A DNA stretch of 64,000 bases from Chloroflexota bacterium (GTDB taxonomy: Bacteria > Chloroflexota > Anaerolineae > Anaerolineales > Anaerolineaceae), in assembly GCA_029561345.1 (NCBI GenBank), contig JAKQJC010000059.1, positions 62,001 through 126,000 on the forward strand, in the 5' to 3' direction. Below the pieces are notes generated by a model. That model saw nothing but the letters and a program-made list of their open reading frames with translations, did no database searches and had not been told where the DNA came from. Position numbers and translations under genes: made by a program. Positions 24,960 through 33,754 of the stretch are shown piece by piece (the first letter of the stretch is position 1; the number at the start of each line of letters is the position of its first letter).

Positions 24960-26406
24960 GTCAGCATACGCCATTTCAGCATGGCACGATACCGCCAAAA
25001 TTTATGAACAGCTCAATGCGCTGATCAAGCAGCCGATGCGGGCCATCCGCCGCGATAAGATGCAGGAAGTTCTGGCTTATTTTGAAACGCGCTGCGCCGG
25101 TTCCAAAAAACTGACCGACGAAGCCAAAAAGCTGATCCCGGGCGGGGTGCAGCACAATCTGGCCTTCAATTATCCCTTCCCGCTGGCAGTGGATAAGGCG
25201 GAAGGCGCCCTCATGTGGGATGTGGATGGCAACCGTTACATTGATTTTCTGCAGGCCGGCGGCCCCACTGTGCTGGGAAGCAACTACGCCCCGGTGCGCG
25301 ACCAGATTGTGAACCTGCTGCAAACCTGCGGTCCGGTGACCGGTTTGTTCCATGAATATGAGCTGAAACTGGCCCAACTGGTGAACCGTTATATGCCGGC
25401 AGTGGAAATGCTGCGCATGCTGGGCTCAGGCACAGAGAGCGTGATGGCGGCCATCCGGGCGGCGCGCGCCCACACGGGCAAGAAGAAAGTGATCAAAGTG
25501 GGCGGAGCCTACCACGGCTGGTCGGACCAGATGGTTTACGGTCTGCACATCCCGGGCACAGGCACTTTTGAGGCGGCAGGGATTCCGCGGGGCTGCAGCC
25601 AGCACACGCAGGAAATTTTTCCCAATGATCTGGAGGGCCTGCGCCGCCAGCTGATGTTGAACCGCCTGTGGGGCGGGGGCACGGCGGCGGTGATTCTGGA
25701 GCCGGTGGGGCCTGAAAGCGGCACGCGGCCAGTATACCCGGATTTTAACCAAAAAGTGCGCGAACTTTGCGATGAATTTGGTGCTTTGCTGATTTTTGAT
25801 GAAGTGGTGACCGGCTTCCGCCTGGGCATGGGCGGGGCGCAGGGATATTTTGGCGTCAAACCTGACCTGACCGTGTTCGGAAAATGCATCACCGGCGGCT
25901 ATCCGATGGCAGGCGGCCTGGGTGGGCGCAGGGATGTGATGATGCACCTTTCGGCGGGGATCGGTGGAACGGGCGAGCGGGCTTATGTCGGCGGAACACT
26001 CTCGGCGAATCCGATGAGCTGCGCTGCGGGTTACTTTGCCCTGACTGAGATGGAGCGCACCCAGGCGCCGGTGATCGCCGGACGGGCTGGCGACCGGCTG
26101 TGCAAGGGTTTGCAGGAGATCATCAACCGGAGAGGGCTGCCTTTTGTGGCCTATAACCAGGGCTCCATTGTGCACCTGGAAACATCGGGGGTGATGCTGC
26201 TGGATTTCAAGAACCCGATCAAGATTGCGACCGAAATGAAACCGCGCAAGCATATGCTGGAAGAAATGGGCGCTGCATATATGTCCAACGGCCTGATCAC
26301 CCTGGCTGGAAGCCGCATGTATACCAGCATGGCGGACACAGATGAGGTGATTGACGAAGCCCTTAACCGGTTTGACACCGTGATGGGATTTGTTGAAGGG
26401 CAGTGA
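24952..26406 (+). CDS. Class III (GSA-like) PLP aminotransferase
   Basis: A 484-aa PLP enzyme of aminotransferase class III, close in layout to glutamate-1-semialdehyde aminomutase. Seen are LIPGGVQHNLAF near 60, DGNRYIDF, the PLP phosphate region GSGTESVMAAIRAAR, the aromatic AYHGWSDQM, DEVVTGFRLGMGG (cofactor Asp) and the Schiff-base Lys in FGKCITGGYPMAGG. GGAGG precedes the ATG at 24952, overlapping the aldolase stop. The N-terminal 60 residues exceed those of GSA aminomutase. The pairing with a class II aldolase argues for an amino-sugar or sugar-acid pathway rather than heme synthesis; the substrate is unknown. Confidence 0.9.
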   Translation: MSESAYAISAWHDTAKIYEQLNALIKQPMRAIRRDKMQEVLAYFETRCAGSKKLTDEAKKLIPGGVQHNLAFNYPFPLAVDKAEGALMWDVDGNRYIDFLQAGGPTVLGSNYAPVRDQIVNLLQTCGPVTGLFHEYELKLAQLVNRYMPAVEMLRMLGSGTESVMAAIRAARAHTGKKKVIKVGGAYHGWSDQMVYGLHIPGTGTFEAAGIPRGCSQHTQEIFPNDLEGLRRQLMLNRLWGGGTAAVILEPVGPESGTRPVYPDFNQKVRELCDEFGALLIFDEVVTGFRLGMGGAQGYFGVKPDLTVFGKCITGGYPMAGGLGGRRDVMMHLSAGIGGTGERAYVGGTLSANPMSCAAGYFALTEMERTQAPVIAGRAGDRLCKGLQEIINRRGLPFVAYNQGSIVHLETSGVMLLDFKNPIKIATEMKPRKHMLEEMGAAYMSNGLITLAGSRMYTSMADTDEVIDEALNRFDTVMGFVEGQ

Positions 26407-26428
26407 TTTTCGTTTAGACGTAATGGAT

Positions 26429-26472
26429 AAGGCCGGCCAGAGGAAAATGCCCTCTGGCCGGCCTTGATTTTT
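26429..26472. terminator. Strong, probably bidirectional terminator
   Basis: Perfect 15-bp GC-rich stem (26429-26443 with 26451-26465), 7-base loop, then a TTGATTTTT tract. It separates the converging aminotransferase and sugar kinase genes. Confidence 0.85.
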
Positions 26473-26567
26473 GGGGCTGCGAGGCAAAATTACCCCATCC
26501 TGCGCCGCGTTTGCCCCTGAGAGCGATCCTGACCGGCGCCCCCTTCAGGCCAGGATACTGCTGCCGC

Positions 26568-28142
26568 TTATTGGTTGAGCCGGTGGAAAATGGGGCTCAT
26601 CTGGCGGTAAATCTGCACAAATTCGTGATATAGATGGTCGTAGAGGGCCCGGTTTTGGGCCTGGGGGGTGTAGGTGTGGTTGATGGACACCAGAGATTTG
26701 ACATCGTCAAATTGAATTTCACCAAGACCGGCTGCGGCGATGAGAGCTGCGCCGCGGGCATTGGCCTGGATGGGATCTTTGACCTGGTGCACCGGCATAT
26801 TGAGGATATCAGCGAAAATCTGACACCAGATGCGGGAATTGCCGCCGCCGCCGGCCAGGCGGATGCCTTCCAGCGGACGGCCGATGAATTTTTCAACCGG
26901 ATCCACCAGCCAGCGGGTGTTGAAGGCGACGCCTTCAAGGAAGGCGCGGATGATATCTTCGCGGGTGTTGTTCAGAGAGAGGTTGTAAAGGCCGGCGCGC
27001 AGCAGGCGATCATCCACCGGAGCCCGCTCGCCCCAGATCCAGGGCGTGTAAAGGACGCCGTTGCTGCCCGCTGGCACCCGTTCGGCAATTTGATCCATGA
27101 TCTTATATACATCCGGCACGTGCGCTTCATGCAGCAGTTCATCCTTGTGGTACAGGATTTTGTCCTTCAGGAAGGTCAGGTTGCCTCCGGCAGTGGCCTG
27201 GAGGGCGGTGAGCAGAAAACGCCCCGGCACGGCGCATGGGGTGGAGGCCAGGTAGGATGCGATATCGGTTTTCTTTTGCGGCACATGCACCGCGATCCAG
27301 GAGGATGTGCCGATATAGAGATGGGCGGCGAAGTTATCAGCGGTTCCGGCACCAATGGCGGCGGCTGTGTTATCAATCGCGCCGGCCACCACCTTCACAC
27401 TCTGCGGCAGGCCCAGGGCTTCGGCTGCGGCCGGACTGAGGGTGCCAAGCACCTCGGTGCAGGGGACCACTTCGGGGAATTTATCACGATCAATACCGCT
27501 GTATTTGATCAGCGTTTCATCATAATGCACAGCGTTTGAATCGCGGTTATCGGTGACCCACGAGGTGAGGATGGAATCGTAGGTGGCGGTGAAGCGCCCG
27601 CAAAGGCGCAGGTTGATGAAATCGAGCACATTCAGAAATTTATAAGTTTTCTCATAGACTTCTGGAAAACGCTCTTTGATCAGCAGCATATGAGCGGAAG
27701 GATCCTTGCCAGTGAGGGAGGGCAGGCCGCCGGTCAGGTTGATCCAGCGCAGCAGTTTGAAGGCATCGTAACCGGACACATTCACCAGGCCGCGCACTCT
27801 TTGGCGCAGATAAGGCGCGCCGCGCATATCCATCCACAGGATGCAGTTCATCAAGGGCTGGCCATTTTTATCCACAGGCACGGTGCCTTCGCCCTGGGTT
27901 GAACAGCAAACCGCTGTCACCTGTTCCGTAGAGACCAGGTTGCGGGCCAGCAGGCGGCGGGAAGCCGAGATAATGGCCTGCCACCAGTCTTCAGGAATTT
28001 GTTCAGCCCCACCATCGGGGGTGAGGTAAAGGGGCACATCCTGCGATTCCCAGCCAAGAACCCTGCCGTGCAGGGTGATGAGAGCAACCTTGGCGCCTGA
28101 GGTGCCGAGATCAACGGCGAGAATCACCCTGTCCTCATTCAT
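26568..28142 (-). CDS. FGGY-family carbohydrate kinase (xylulokinase-like)
   Basis: A 524-aa sugar kinase. The N-terminal phosphate motif is LAVDLGTSGAKVALI, with QGEGTVPVD and a WMDMRG element near 105, and the C-terminal FGGY region is IRLAGGGGNSRIWCQIFADI near 435 with ADP-binding glycines. It is most like xylulokinases, but the substrate is not fixed. GAGG lies 8 bases before the ATG at 28142. The start overlaps the MFS transporter stop by 8 bases (ATGAATGA), so transporter and kinase are co-translated. The facing aldolase may use the product. Confidence 0.9.
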   Translation of the reverse strand: MNEDRVILAVDLGTSGAKVALITLHGRVLGWESQDVPLYLTPDGGAEQIPEDWWQAIISASRRLLARNLVSTEQVTAVCCSTQGEGTVPVDKNGQPLMNCILWMDMRGAPYLRQRVRGLVNVSGYDAFKLLRWINLTGGLPSLTGKDPSAHMLLIKERFPEVYEKTYKFLNVLDFINLRLCGRFTATYDSILTSWVTDNRDSNAVHYDETLIKYSGIDRDKFPEVVPCTEVLGTLSPAAAEALGLPQSVKVVAGAIDNTAAAIGAGTADNFAAHLYIGTSSWIAVHVPQKKTDIASYLASTPCAVPGRFLLTALQATAGGNLTFLKDKILYHKDELLHEAHVPDVYKIMDQIAERVPAGSNGVLYTPWIWGERAPVDDRLLRAGLYNLSLNNTREDIIRAFLEGVAFNTRWLVDPVEKFIGRPLEGIRLAGGGGNSRIWCQIFADILNMPVHQVKDPIQANARGAALIAAAGLGEIQFDDVKSLVSINHTYTPQAQNRALYDHLYHEFVQIYRQMSPIFHRLNQ

Positions 28143-29355
28143 GGCTGACCTCATGAGGGCGGGGATCGTTCATGCGGGTGATAAGCAGGGCGCTGATGAT
28201 CATCAGGCCGCCAGCAACCAGGAGGGCCGGGGTGAAGGCGCCGTCGGGGCTTTTCATGGCTTCCATGATATAGACAAAAACGACGGAGGCCTGGCTAAAC
28301 AATTGAATCAGCCCGTTGGACGTGCCTTCAGGGGTGGGCTGGGTGATTTCAGCCGCATACTGCATGCCGATGGGGCTTGTGCTGGTGAGGAAGAAGCCCA
28401 GGGCAAAAGCTGAGAGATAGAGAAGCCAGGGGGCGGTGGCAAAGGTCACGCCGAGCAGCCCAGGGATGGCCAGAATAAAGCCTAACAGCAGGTAGCGCTT
28501 GCGCTTATGCTGCCGGTCAGAGAAGGGAGGGATGAGCACGGCGCCGAGCAGCCCGCCGCCCAGCATGACGGCGCCGAGGGCGCCGGCATCGGTGGGGGTG
28601 AAACCGCGTGGGCGGATGATGTTTTCAACCCAGGTGTTGATGCCATTAAACACGCCCATGCCGATGAAGGAGACCAGCAGATACAGCCAGAAATCGCGCA
28701 CTTTGAGGGCATGTTTGAGGCCGTCAAGCATCAGAGCGCGGACCTCCATGCCAGGAGGGCAGGGCGGGGTGGGAGGGGTTTCGCGGGCGAAAATTAGGAA
28801 AAGGATGGATGAAAAGGCAGCCACAGCGCCGAAAATAAGCTGCACATTGGCGATGGAGAGGGTTTCAGTGAGAATGGGGGTCAGGACCATGCCAATGCCT
28901 GTGCCAACCAGGTTGGCGAGGGTGATCAGGCCGACGGCGGTGGCGCGTTCGTTGATGGAGAACCAGCGGGCAGGCACCTTGGTCCAGGCGTTCAACAAAA
29001 AGGGCTGGGCGATGGCGATGCCGATGGTGCTGATCAACACCAGGGAATAATTGGCGCCTGCCAGGCCGCGCAGCAGGCCAAAGATACCCATTAAAACGGC
29101 GCCGATGCTGACAGATTTACGAAAACCGTAAGTATCGATGATCCAGGAGACCGGGATGGAGAGCGGCAGAAAGGCAAGCATAAACAGCATGGCCAGTAAC
29201 CCGATTTGCAGGTCGCCCACGCCGTAATAGGCCGCAGCGGGGCCGGTGATGGGGGCATAGGCGATCCAGAGAATCTGGATGGTCAGGTTGATGAACATGA
29301 ATACTGCCAGTACAACCCAGCGGTAAGGATAAAGCCGAATGGAGTCTTTGGTCAT
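28135..29355 (-). CDS. Major facilitator superfamily transporter
   Basis: A 406-aa, 12-helix MFS carrier with a large central loop (about 190-215, Pro-rich). The layout recalls MFS proteins near the FLVCR group, but that is weak. The MFS motif between helices 2 and 3 appears as DTYGFRKSVSIG. AAAGGAC 7 bases before the ATG at 29355 selects this start. It is coupled by an 8-base overlap to the sugar kinase, so it is probably the importer of the kinase's sugar or polyol substrate. An inverted-repeat element lies 60 bases upstream. Confidence 0.88.
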   Translation of the reverse strand: MTKDSIRLYPYRWVVLAVFMFINLTIQILWIAYAPITGPAAAYYGVGDLQIGLLAMLFMLAFLPLSIPVSWIIDTYGFRKSVSIGAVLMGIFGLLRGLAGANYSLVLISTIGIAIAQPFLLNAWTKVPARWFSINERATAVGLITLANLVGTGIGMVLTPILTETLSIANVQLIFGAVAAFSSILFLIFARETPPTPPCPPGMEVRALMLDGLKHALKVRDFWLYLLVSFIGMGVFNGINTWVENIIRPRGFTPTDAGALGAVMLGGGLLGAVLIPPFSDRQHKRKRYLLLGFILAIPGLLGVTFATAPWLLYLSAFALGFFLTSTSPIGMQYAAEITQPTPEGTSNGLIQLFSQASVVFVYIMEAMKSPDGAFTPALLVAGGLMIISALLITRMNDPRPHEVSHE

Positions 29356-29417
29356 TGCACGTCCTTTTCGAGATGGGATTGGAATCCGGCCAGGATTCAC
29401 ACGGAACGATTGAAACC

Positions 29418-29592
29418 TTTGACAATCTCACATTAAGAAGCCCACCCCCCGGCCCCCGTCCACAGGCGGGGGTGAAAGAAATTTGGAGGGTGTTTTTGAC
29501 CCGCTTTGCGGGTCAAAAACACCACGCGCGGTTAATTCCCCGGTTAATGAGTCGGTAAACACAGGACAGGCTAAAATATGATATTGTCAAAA
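29418..29592. mobile_element. MITE/REP-like element, copy 2
   Basis: About 175 bases between inverted repeats: left TTTGACAATCTCACATT (29418-29434), right the complement of TTTGACAATATCATATT (about 29574-29590). The left end continues TAAG then a CCCACCCCCC tract, as in copy 1. Inside are a CCCCCG/CGGGGG hairpin and a perfect 16-bp stem with a TTT loop (29489-29504 with 29508-29523). The stem arms differ from copy 1 while the architecture is conserved, pointing to structure-driven maintenance. It lies between divergent MFS and LuxR-family genes; 29593-29720 holds no clear gene. Confidence 0.75.
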
Positions 29593-29737
29593 TATACTAT
29601 AGTGGATCTCAAGACGGGGGCCATCCATCTTAAGGTTGATCTGATTTATTTTGATCTTTATTCGCGGCCAGAGATGGGCGGTAAAAAGGGAATAATGGTA
29701 CAATTCCGAAGAGATCACTCATGGAAAAGAGGCTGTT

Positions 29738-32383
29738 TTGAACTCTCTGCCACAAACAAAATTTTCACCGCCGTATTCGCGGCGTGATTTGCTGCCGCGG
29801 CCGGATCTGATGGATTGGCTGCGACAGGAACTGCCGGCCAACCGTTTGGTGCTGGTTTCGGCCCCTGCCGGATATGGCAAAACAACCCTCTTATCCAGCA
29901 TCCCGGAAGTGCTGCCGGATTATAAGCTGGCCTGGCTGGGATTGGATGCGGAAGATAACGATCCGCCGCGTTTCCTTGCAGGGCTGGCCGAAGCCCTGGG
30001 GCGGGTTGATGAGCGCCTGAAAATCATTCTGGATGAACAAACCGCGGCTACAATCGGATTGCTGAGCGGAGAGAGCGGGTCTCTGGCTTTGCGGCAGGCT
30101 GTGGTGGCTCTGATCAATGCGGAAGAGCAGTTCTCATTGCCGCTGGTGGTTGTGCTGGATGATTTGCATGAGGTGACCACGCCAGCCATCACAGAGGCGC
30201 TGGATTACTGGGTGGAGCATATGCCTGCCCGCATGCACCTGGTGATTGCCACGCGCCATGAGCCGCCCTTGCATTTGGGGCGTTTCAGAGCGCGGCGGTT
30301 GATGGCGGAACTGGATATGAGCGGCCTGCGCTTTGACCTGGCAGAAAGTCAGCAGTTCCTCAATGGACTGCTGGGCTTGAATTTATCTGAAGCCGCCATT
30401 GCTGAAATTCATACCCGGACTGAAGGCTGGCCGGTGGGGGTGGTTTTGCTGACAGAAAAGCTGCGCCGGACCCCAGGCAGGGATTTAAGCGGGGTGTTGA
30501 CCGGGACGCAGGTGGATGGCACCACTTTCGGTTACCTGGCTGATGAAGTGCTGGCGCAGCAGCCCGAACCCCTGAGAGATTTTCTGCTGGAGACCTGCAT
30601 TCTGGACGAATTGACCCCTTCCCTGTGCCGGAGCATCAGCGGGCGAGACAATGCCGGCTGGCTATTGGAAGAGGTGCAGAACCGGAACCTGTTTCTGGTT
30701 CAGGTAGGGGCGTCGCAGGGCGAAGCGGTGTACCGCTATCACGCTCTGTTTGCGGGCTTTCTGCGCCAGGTGTTGAGCCAGAAAAAACCGGAACTGTGGA
30801 AAAAACTGCACCGGGCTGCAGCTGCCGGTGAAAAATCACCGGAGCAGGCTGTGCAGCACTGGCTGGCAGCCCAGGCCTGGGAAGAAGCCGCGGCGGTGAT
30901 CGAAAGCACCGGGCCGGGCATGCTGGAAAACGGGCGCCACCAGACGGTGATGCAGTGGATATCAGCCCTGCCTGAAGCGCTGGTGAACCAGAGAGCCAGG
31001 CTGTTATGCCTGAGCGGGCTGGCGAATTTGCTGAGAGGGGAGATGGAAGCGGCGCGGCGGCAATTTACGAGTTCACTGCGGCAGGTTGAACCCTCCGACC
31101 ACACCACCCGCGGGCAGGTGCTGGTCAGCCTGGCATCACTGGCATTCATCCAGGCGGAATTCCAGGCCTGTGCGGAATGGGTGCGGCAGGCTGAGCCTTT
31201 TGTGGGCGGTTTGCATGAAGAGGTGGATTTTTTGATGCTGCGGGCCTCGCTGGCGCTGTTCTGGGAAGGGGCGTGGGAACAGGCCCGGCAGGATTTACTG
31301 GCGGCCATGGACCGGGTGCGCCAGACGGAGCAGCCGCGTTTATGGTTCCGCTTCTCCCTTTATTTGGGCCCTGAGTTCAGCATTTTGCCCGGTGTGCTGG
31401 AGGTTTTGGAGGATTTTTGCCAGGAAGCCCACCGCCGCTTCGGCAGTCTGGTGAGCCCGCTGCGCCTGGGCATTGAAGATACCTGGGCAGGGCTGGCTTT
31501 GCGGCGGGGAAACCTGAAGCGGGCGATGGAATTGGGCCAGGATGCGCTCTGGGTGAAGGCACAACTGGGTGGATATACCTTTTTGGGTTTGAACGCTGCC
31601 CTGGCGGTTACGGCGGCCAGCTCTGGATTGGGCAATTTCACGCGGGCTGAAGAGACGATGAGCCTGACCCTGGAGCAGGTTCAGGAGGCTGAGCTGAATC
31701 ACAGCCTGGCTGGCGGCGGATTGTATCCGCTTGGACGGCTGGCCTGGCTGCAGGGGCGGTACGAGGAAGCGCGCCTGGTTCAGCAGGAGATGGCTTCCCT
31801 GGAAAATCCCCTGGCGATGACAGACGTTTTGAGACATATGCTGGCCGGTCTGTGCCGGCTGGCTGACGGGGCTCACCGGCAGGCTGAACGCGAACTGCTG
31901 GAGGCAGCCCGGCTGCAAAGGCAGGAACTGGTTTCGGAAATCTACGGCTCAGCGCGGCTGCTGCTGGCGGTGGTATATGAGCGCTGGAATAATTCCCGCG
32001 AGGCCTTGGCGCAGCTGGATATGGTGATGGCGCGCTGCGAACAGACCCAGACCTGGGGCGTGATTTTACAGGAAATGCCGCTGGTGGCGCCGCTGCTGCG
32101 CCTGGCTGTTCAACAGGGGATGCGGGGGCAGCAGGCGGCCGGGCTGCTGGAACAGATGGGGCTGACGGTGGAAGGTGGAGCCGAGCAGAACACACTGCTG
32201 ACAGCGCGCCAGCTTGAAATTTTGCGCCTGATGGCGGCGGGATACAGCAACCAGGCGGTGGCCGATGCCCTTGTTTTGAGCCTGGCCACCGTGAAAAGCC
32301 ATGTGGTGCATATCATGAACCGCCTGGGGGTATCCTCGCGCATGGAAGCCGTGGCGCGGGCGAGGGAACTGCGCCTGTTATGA
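29738..32383 (+). CDS. MalT-type large LuxR-family ATP-dependent regulator
   Basis: An 881-aa LAL regulator. An N-terminal STAND-type ATPase has Walker A APAGYGKTTLL near 47 and Walker B VVVLDDLHE near 140, followed by winged-helix and TPR-like helical repeats (about 340-790). A C-terminal LuxR helix-turn-helix has LTARQLEILRLMAAGYSNQ, then LSLATVKSHVVHIMNRLG, at about 815-875. Such proteins activate operons when a small inducer binds the repeat region. The start is TTG at 29738, five bases after AAAAGAGG. A mini-frame from the ATG at 29721 covers this site. The inducer and targets are unknown; the sugar carrier/kinase pair is divergent, and the ABC exporter operon follows on the same strand. 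Confidence 0.93.
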   Translation: MNSLPQTKFSPPYSRRDLLPRPDLMDWLRQELPANRLVLVSAPAGYGKTTLLSSIPEVLPDYKLAWLGLDAEDNDPPRFLAGLAEALGRVDERLKIILDEQTAATIGLLSGESGSLALRQAVVALINAEEQFSLPLVVVLDDLHEVTTPAITEALDYWVEHMPARMHLVIATRHEPPLHLGRFRARRLMAELDMSGLRFDLAESQQFLNGLLGLNLSEAAIAEIHTRTEGWPVGVVLLTEKLRRTPGRDLSGVLTGTQVDGTTFGYLADEVLAQQPEPLRDFLLETCILDELTPSLCRSISGRDNAGWLLEEVQNRNLFLVQVGASQGEAVYRYHALFAGFLRQVLSQKKPELWKKLHRAAAAGEKSPEQAVQHWLAAQAWEEAAAVIESTGPGMLENGRHQTVMQWISALPEALVNQRARLLCLSGLANLLRGEMEAARRQFTSSLRQVEPSDHTTRGQVLVSLASLAFIQAEFQACAEWVRQAEPFVGGLHEEVDFLMLRASLALFWEGAWEQARQDLLAAMDRVRQTEQPRLWFRFSLYLGPEFSILPGVLEVLEDFCQEAHRRFGSLVSPLRLGIEDTWAGLALRRGNLKRAMELGQDALWVKAQLGGYTFLGLNAALAVTAASSGLGNFTRAEETMSLTLEQVQEAELNHSLAGGGLYPLGRLAWLQGRYEEARLVQQEMASLENPLAMTDVLRHMLAGLCRLADGAHRQAERELLEAARLQRQELVSEIYGSARLLLAVVYERWNNSREALAQLDMVMARCEQTQTWGVILQEMPLVAPLLRLAVQQGMRGQQAAGLLEQMGLTVEGGAEQNTLLTARQLEILRLMAAGYSNQAVADALVLSLATVKSHVVHIMNRLGVSSRMEAVARARELRLL

Positions 32384-32450
32384 TCATTTATTGATTGCGC
32401 GTAGCCATTCAACCTGAAGGGATTTTGGGCTAACCCTCAATAAAATACCA

Positions 32451-32515
32451 GGGATTGCCTCTTGACAATCCCTTTCTTGAGGACTATTATTAGATTGATT
32501 GATCAATAAATTAAT
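32451..32515 (+). promoter_or_regulatory. Promoter and TetR-type operator of the efflux operon
   Basis: Consensus TTGACA (32462-32467), a 17-base spacer and TATTAT (32485-32490). An inverted repeat GGGATTG/CAATCCC (32451-32472) covers the -35 box, and the palindrome ATTGATCAAT (32498-32507), within a longer AT-rich repeat, lies at the expected start. One or both are likely sites for the operon's TetR protein. Confidence 0.75.
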
Positions 32516-32567
32516 TGCAGGAAATGACTCTTTTGAGTATGGTTAACCCAAGTACAAGGGAGAGCTA

Positions 32568-33695
32568 ATGAATTCACGCCTTATCTCCATTATTCGCAAA
32601 GAATTTATCCAGCTTTTTCGTGATAAGCGCATGCTGGCGCTGATTCTGGTCATTCCCCTGGTGCAGCTTTTCCTCCTCGGTTATGCCGCTGTGAACGATG
32701 TGCGCAATGTGCCGCTGGCGGTGTTTGACCAGAGTCACAGCGTGGAGGGGCGGGAACTGCTGGCAGCTTTTCAGGCCGCCGATTATTTCAAATTGACCTA
32801 CGCCGTGGATTCCAACGATGAGATGCTTTCTCTGCTAGAAACGGGAGCGGTCAAAGCCGGCATGGTCATTCCGCCAGATTACGCCATTCGCCTGCAGGAA
32901 GGCAGGGCGCAGGTATCCTTTATCCTGGATGGATCAGATCCGACTGTGGCTTCCACAGCGCTGGCAGCCGCGCAATTGATCGGCCAATCGAAGTCCACGG
33001 AAATGATGCAGCAAAAAATTTCCCGCATGGGCAGCACGGTGAAAATTCAACCGCCGGTGGAAGTTTTGACCACGGTGTTGTATAACCCGGATATGATTTC
33101 CGCCTATTTCATGATCCCGGGCGTGATTGGCATGATTCTTTTTGCCATCACCGCCATCCTCACAGCCACCTCCGTGGTGCGGGAACGCGAAAGAGGCACC
33201 ATCGAGCAGTTGATTGTCACGCCCATCCGGCCGATAGAACTGGTGATTGGCAAAATCACCCCTTATGTGCTGCTATCCCTGTTTGATGCCGTTGAGGTGA
33301 TCGCGGTGGGTCATTTCTGGTTTGGCGTACCCATTCGTGGATCGCTGCTGCTGATTGGCCTGGCCTGCTCGGTATTCCTCTTCTCCGGCCTTGGCATCGG
33401 TTTGTTTGCCTCGACCATTGCCAATACTCAGCAGGAAGCCATGCTGACGGTGTGGATGACATTGCTGCCGGCGATTTTCCTGGGCGGGTTTTTCTTTCCA
33501 ATTGAAAACATGCCTCAAATTTTGCAGGCCATTTCCTATGCCATTCCGTTGAGGTATTTCTTACGCATCATTCGCGTGCTGCTGCTGAAAGGCGTGGGCA
33601 TTGAGTCCATTCAGGGCGATATGTTGGCGCTGGTGATCTTTGGCGTCGTAATCATGAGCGCGGCGGCGCTGCGCTTCCGCAAACGCCTGGATTAA
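32568..33695 (+). CDS. ABC-2 type exporter permease (YbhS/YhhJ-like)
   Basis: A 375-aa permease. Its first helix (about 22-42) follows KEFIQLFRDKRM, a large external domain (about 45-170) follows, then five helices between 175 and 370. The conserved VRERERGTIEQLIVTPIRPIELVIGK at about 203-228 is the ABC-2 hallmark loop. GGGAG precedes the ATG. It is the first of five co-directional genes with HlyD, two ATPases and TetR. The E. coli ybh and yhi systems carry two such permeases; only one is present here, so it may homodimerise. Likely cargo is amphiphilic drugs or toxic metabolites. Confidence 0.9.
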   Translation: MNSRLISIIRKEFIQLFRDKRMLALILVIPLVQLFLLGYAAVNDVRNVPLAVFDQSHSVEGRELLAAFQAADYFKLTYAVDSNDEMLSLLETGAVKAGMVIPPDYAIRLQEGRAQVSFILDGSDPTVASTALAAAQLIGQSKSTEMMQQKISRMGSTVKIQPPVEVLTTVLYNPDMISAYFMIPGVIGMILFAITAILTATSVVRERERGTIEQLIVTPIRPIELVIGKITPYVLLSLFDAVEVIAVGHFWFGVPIRGSLLLIGLACSVFLFSGLGIGLFASTIANTQQEAMLTVWMTLLPAIFLGGFFFPIENMPQILQAISYAIPLRYFLRIIRVLLLKGVGIESIQGDMLALVIFGVVIMSAAALRFRKRLD

Positions 33696-33754
33696 TGATA
33701 AAAAAAGCCATTCTGATCCTGTTTTTTTACTGAGCTGAATTTAAGGAGGTTCCC

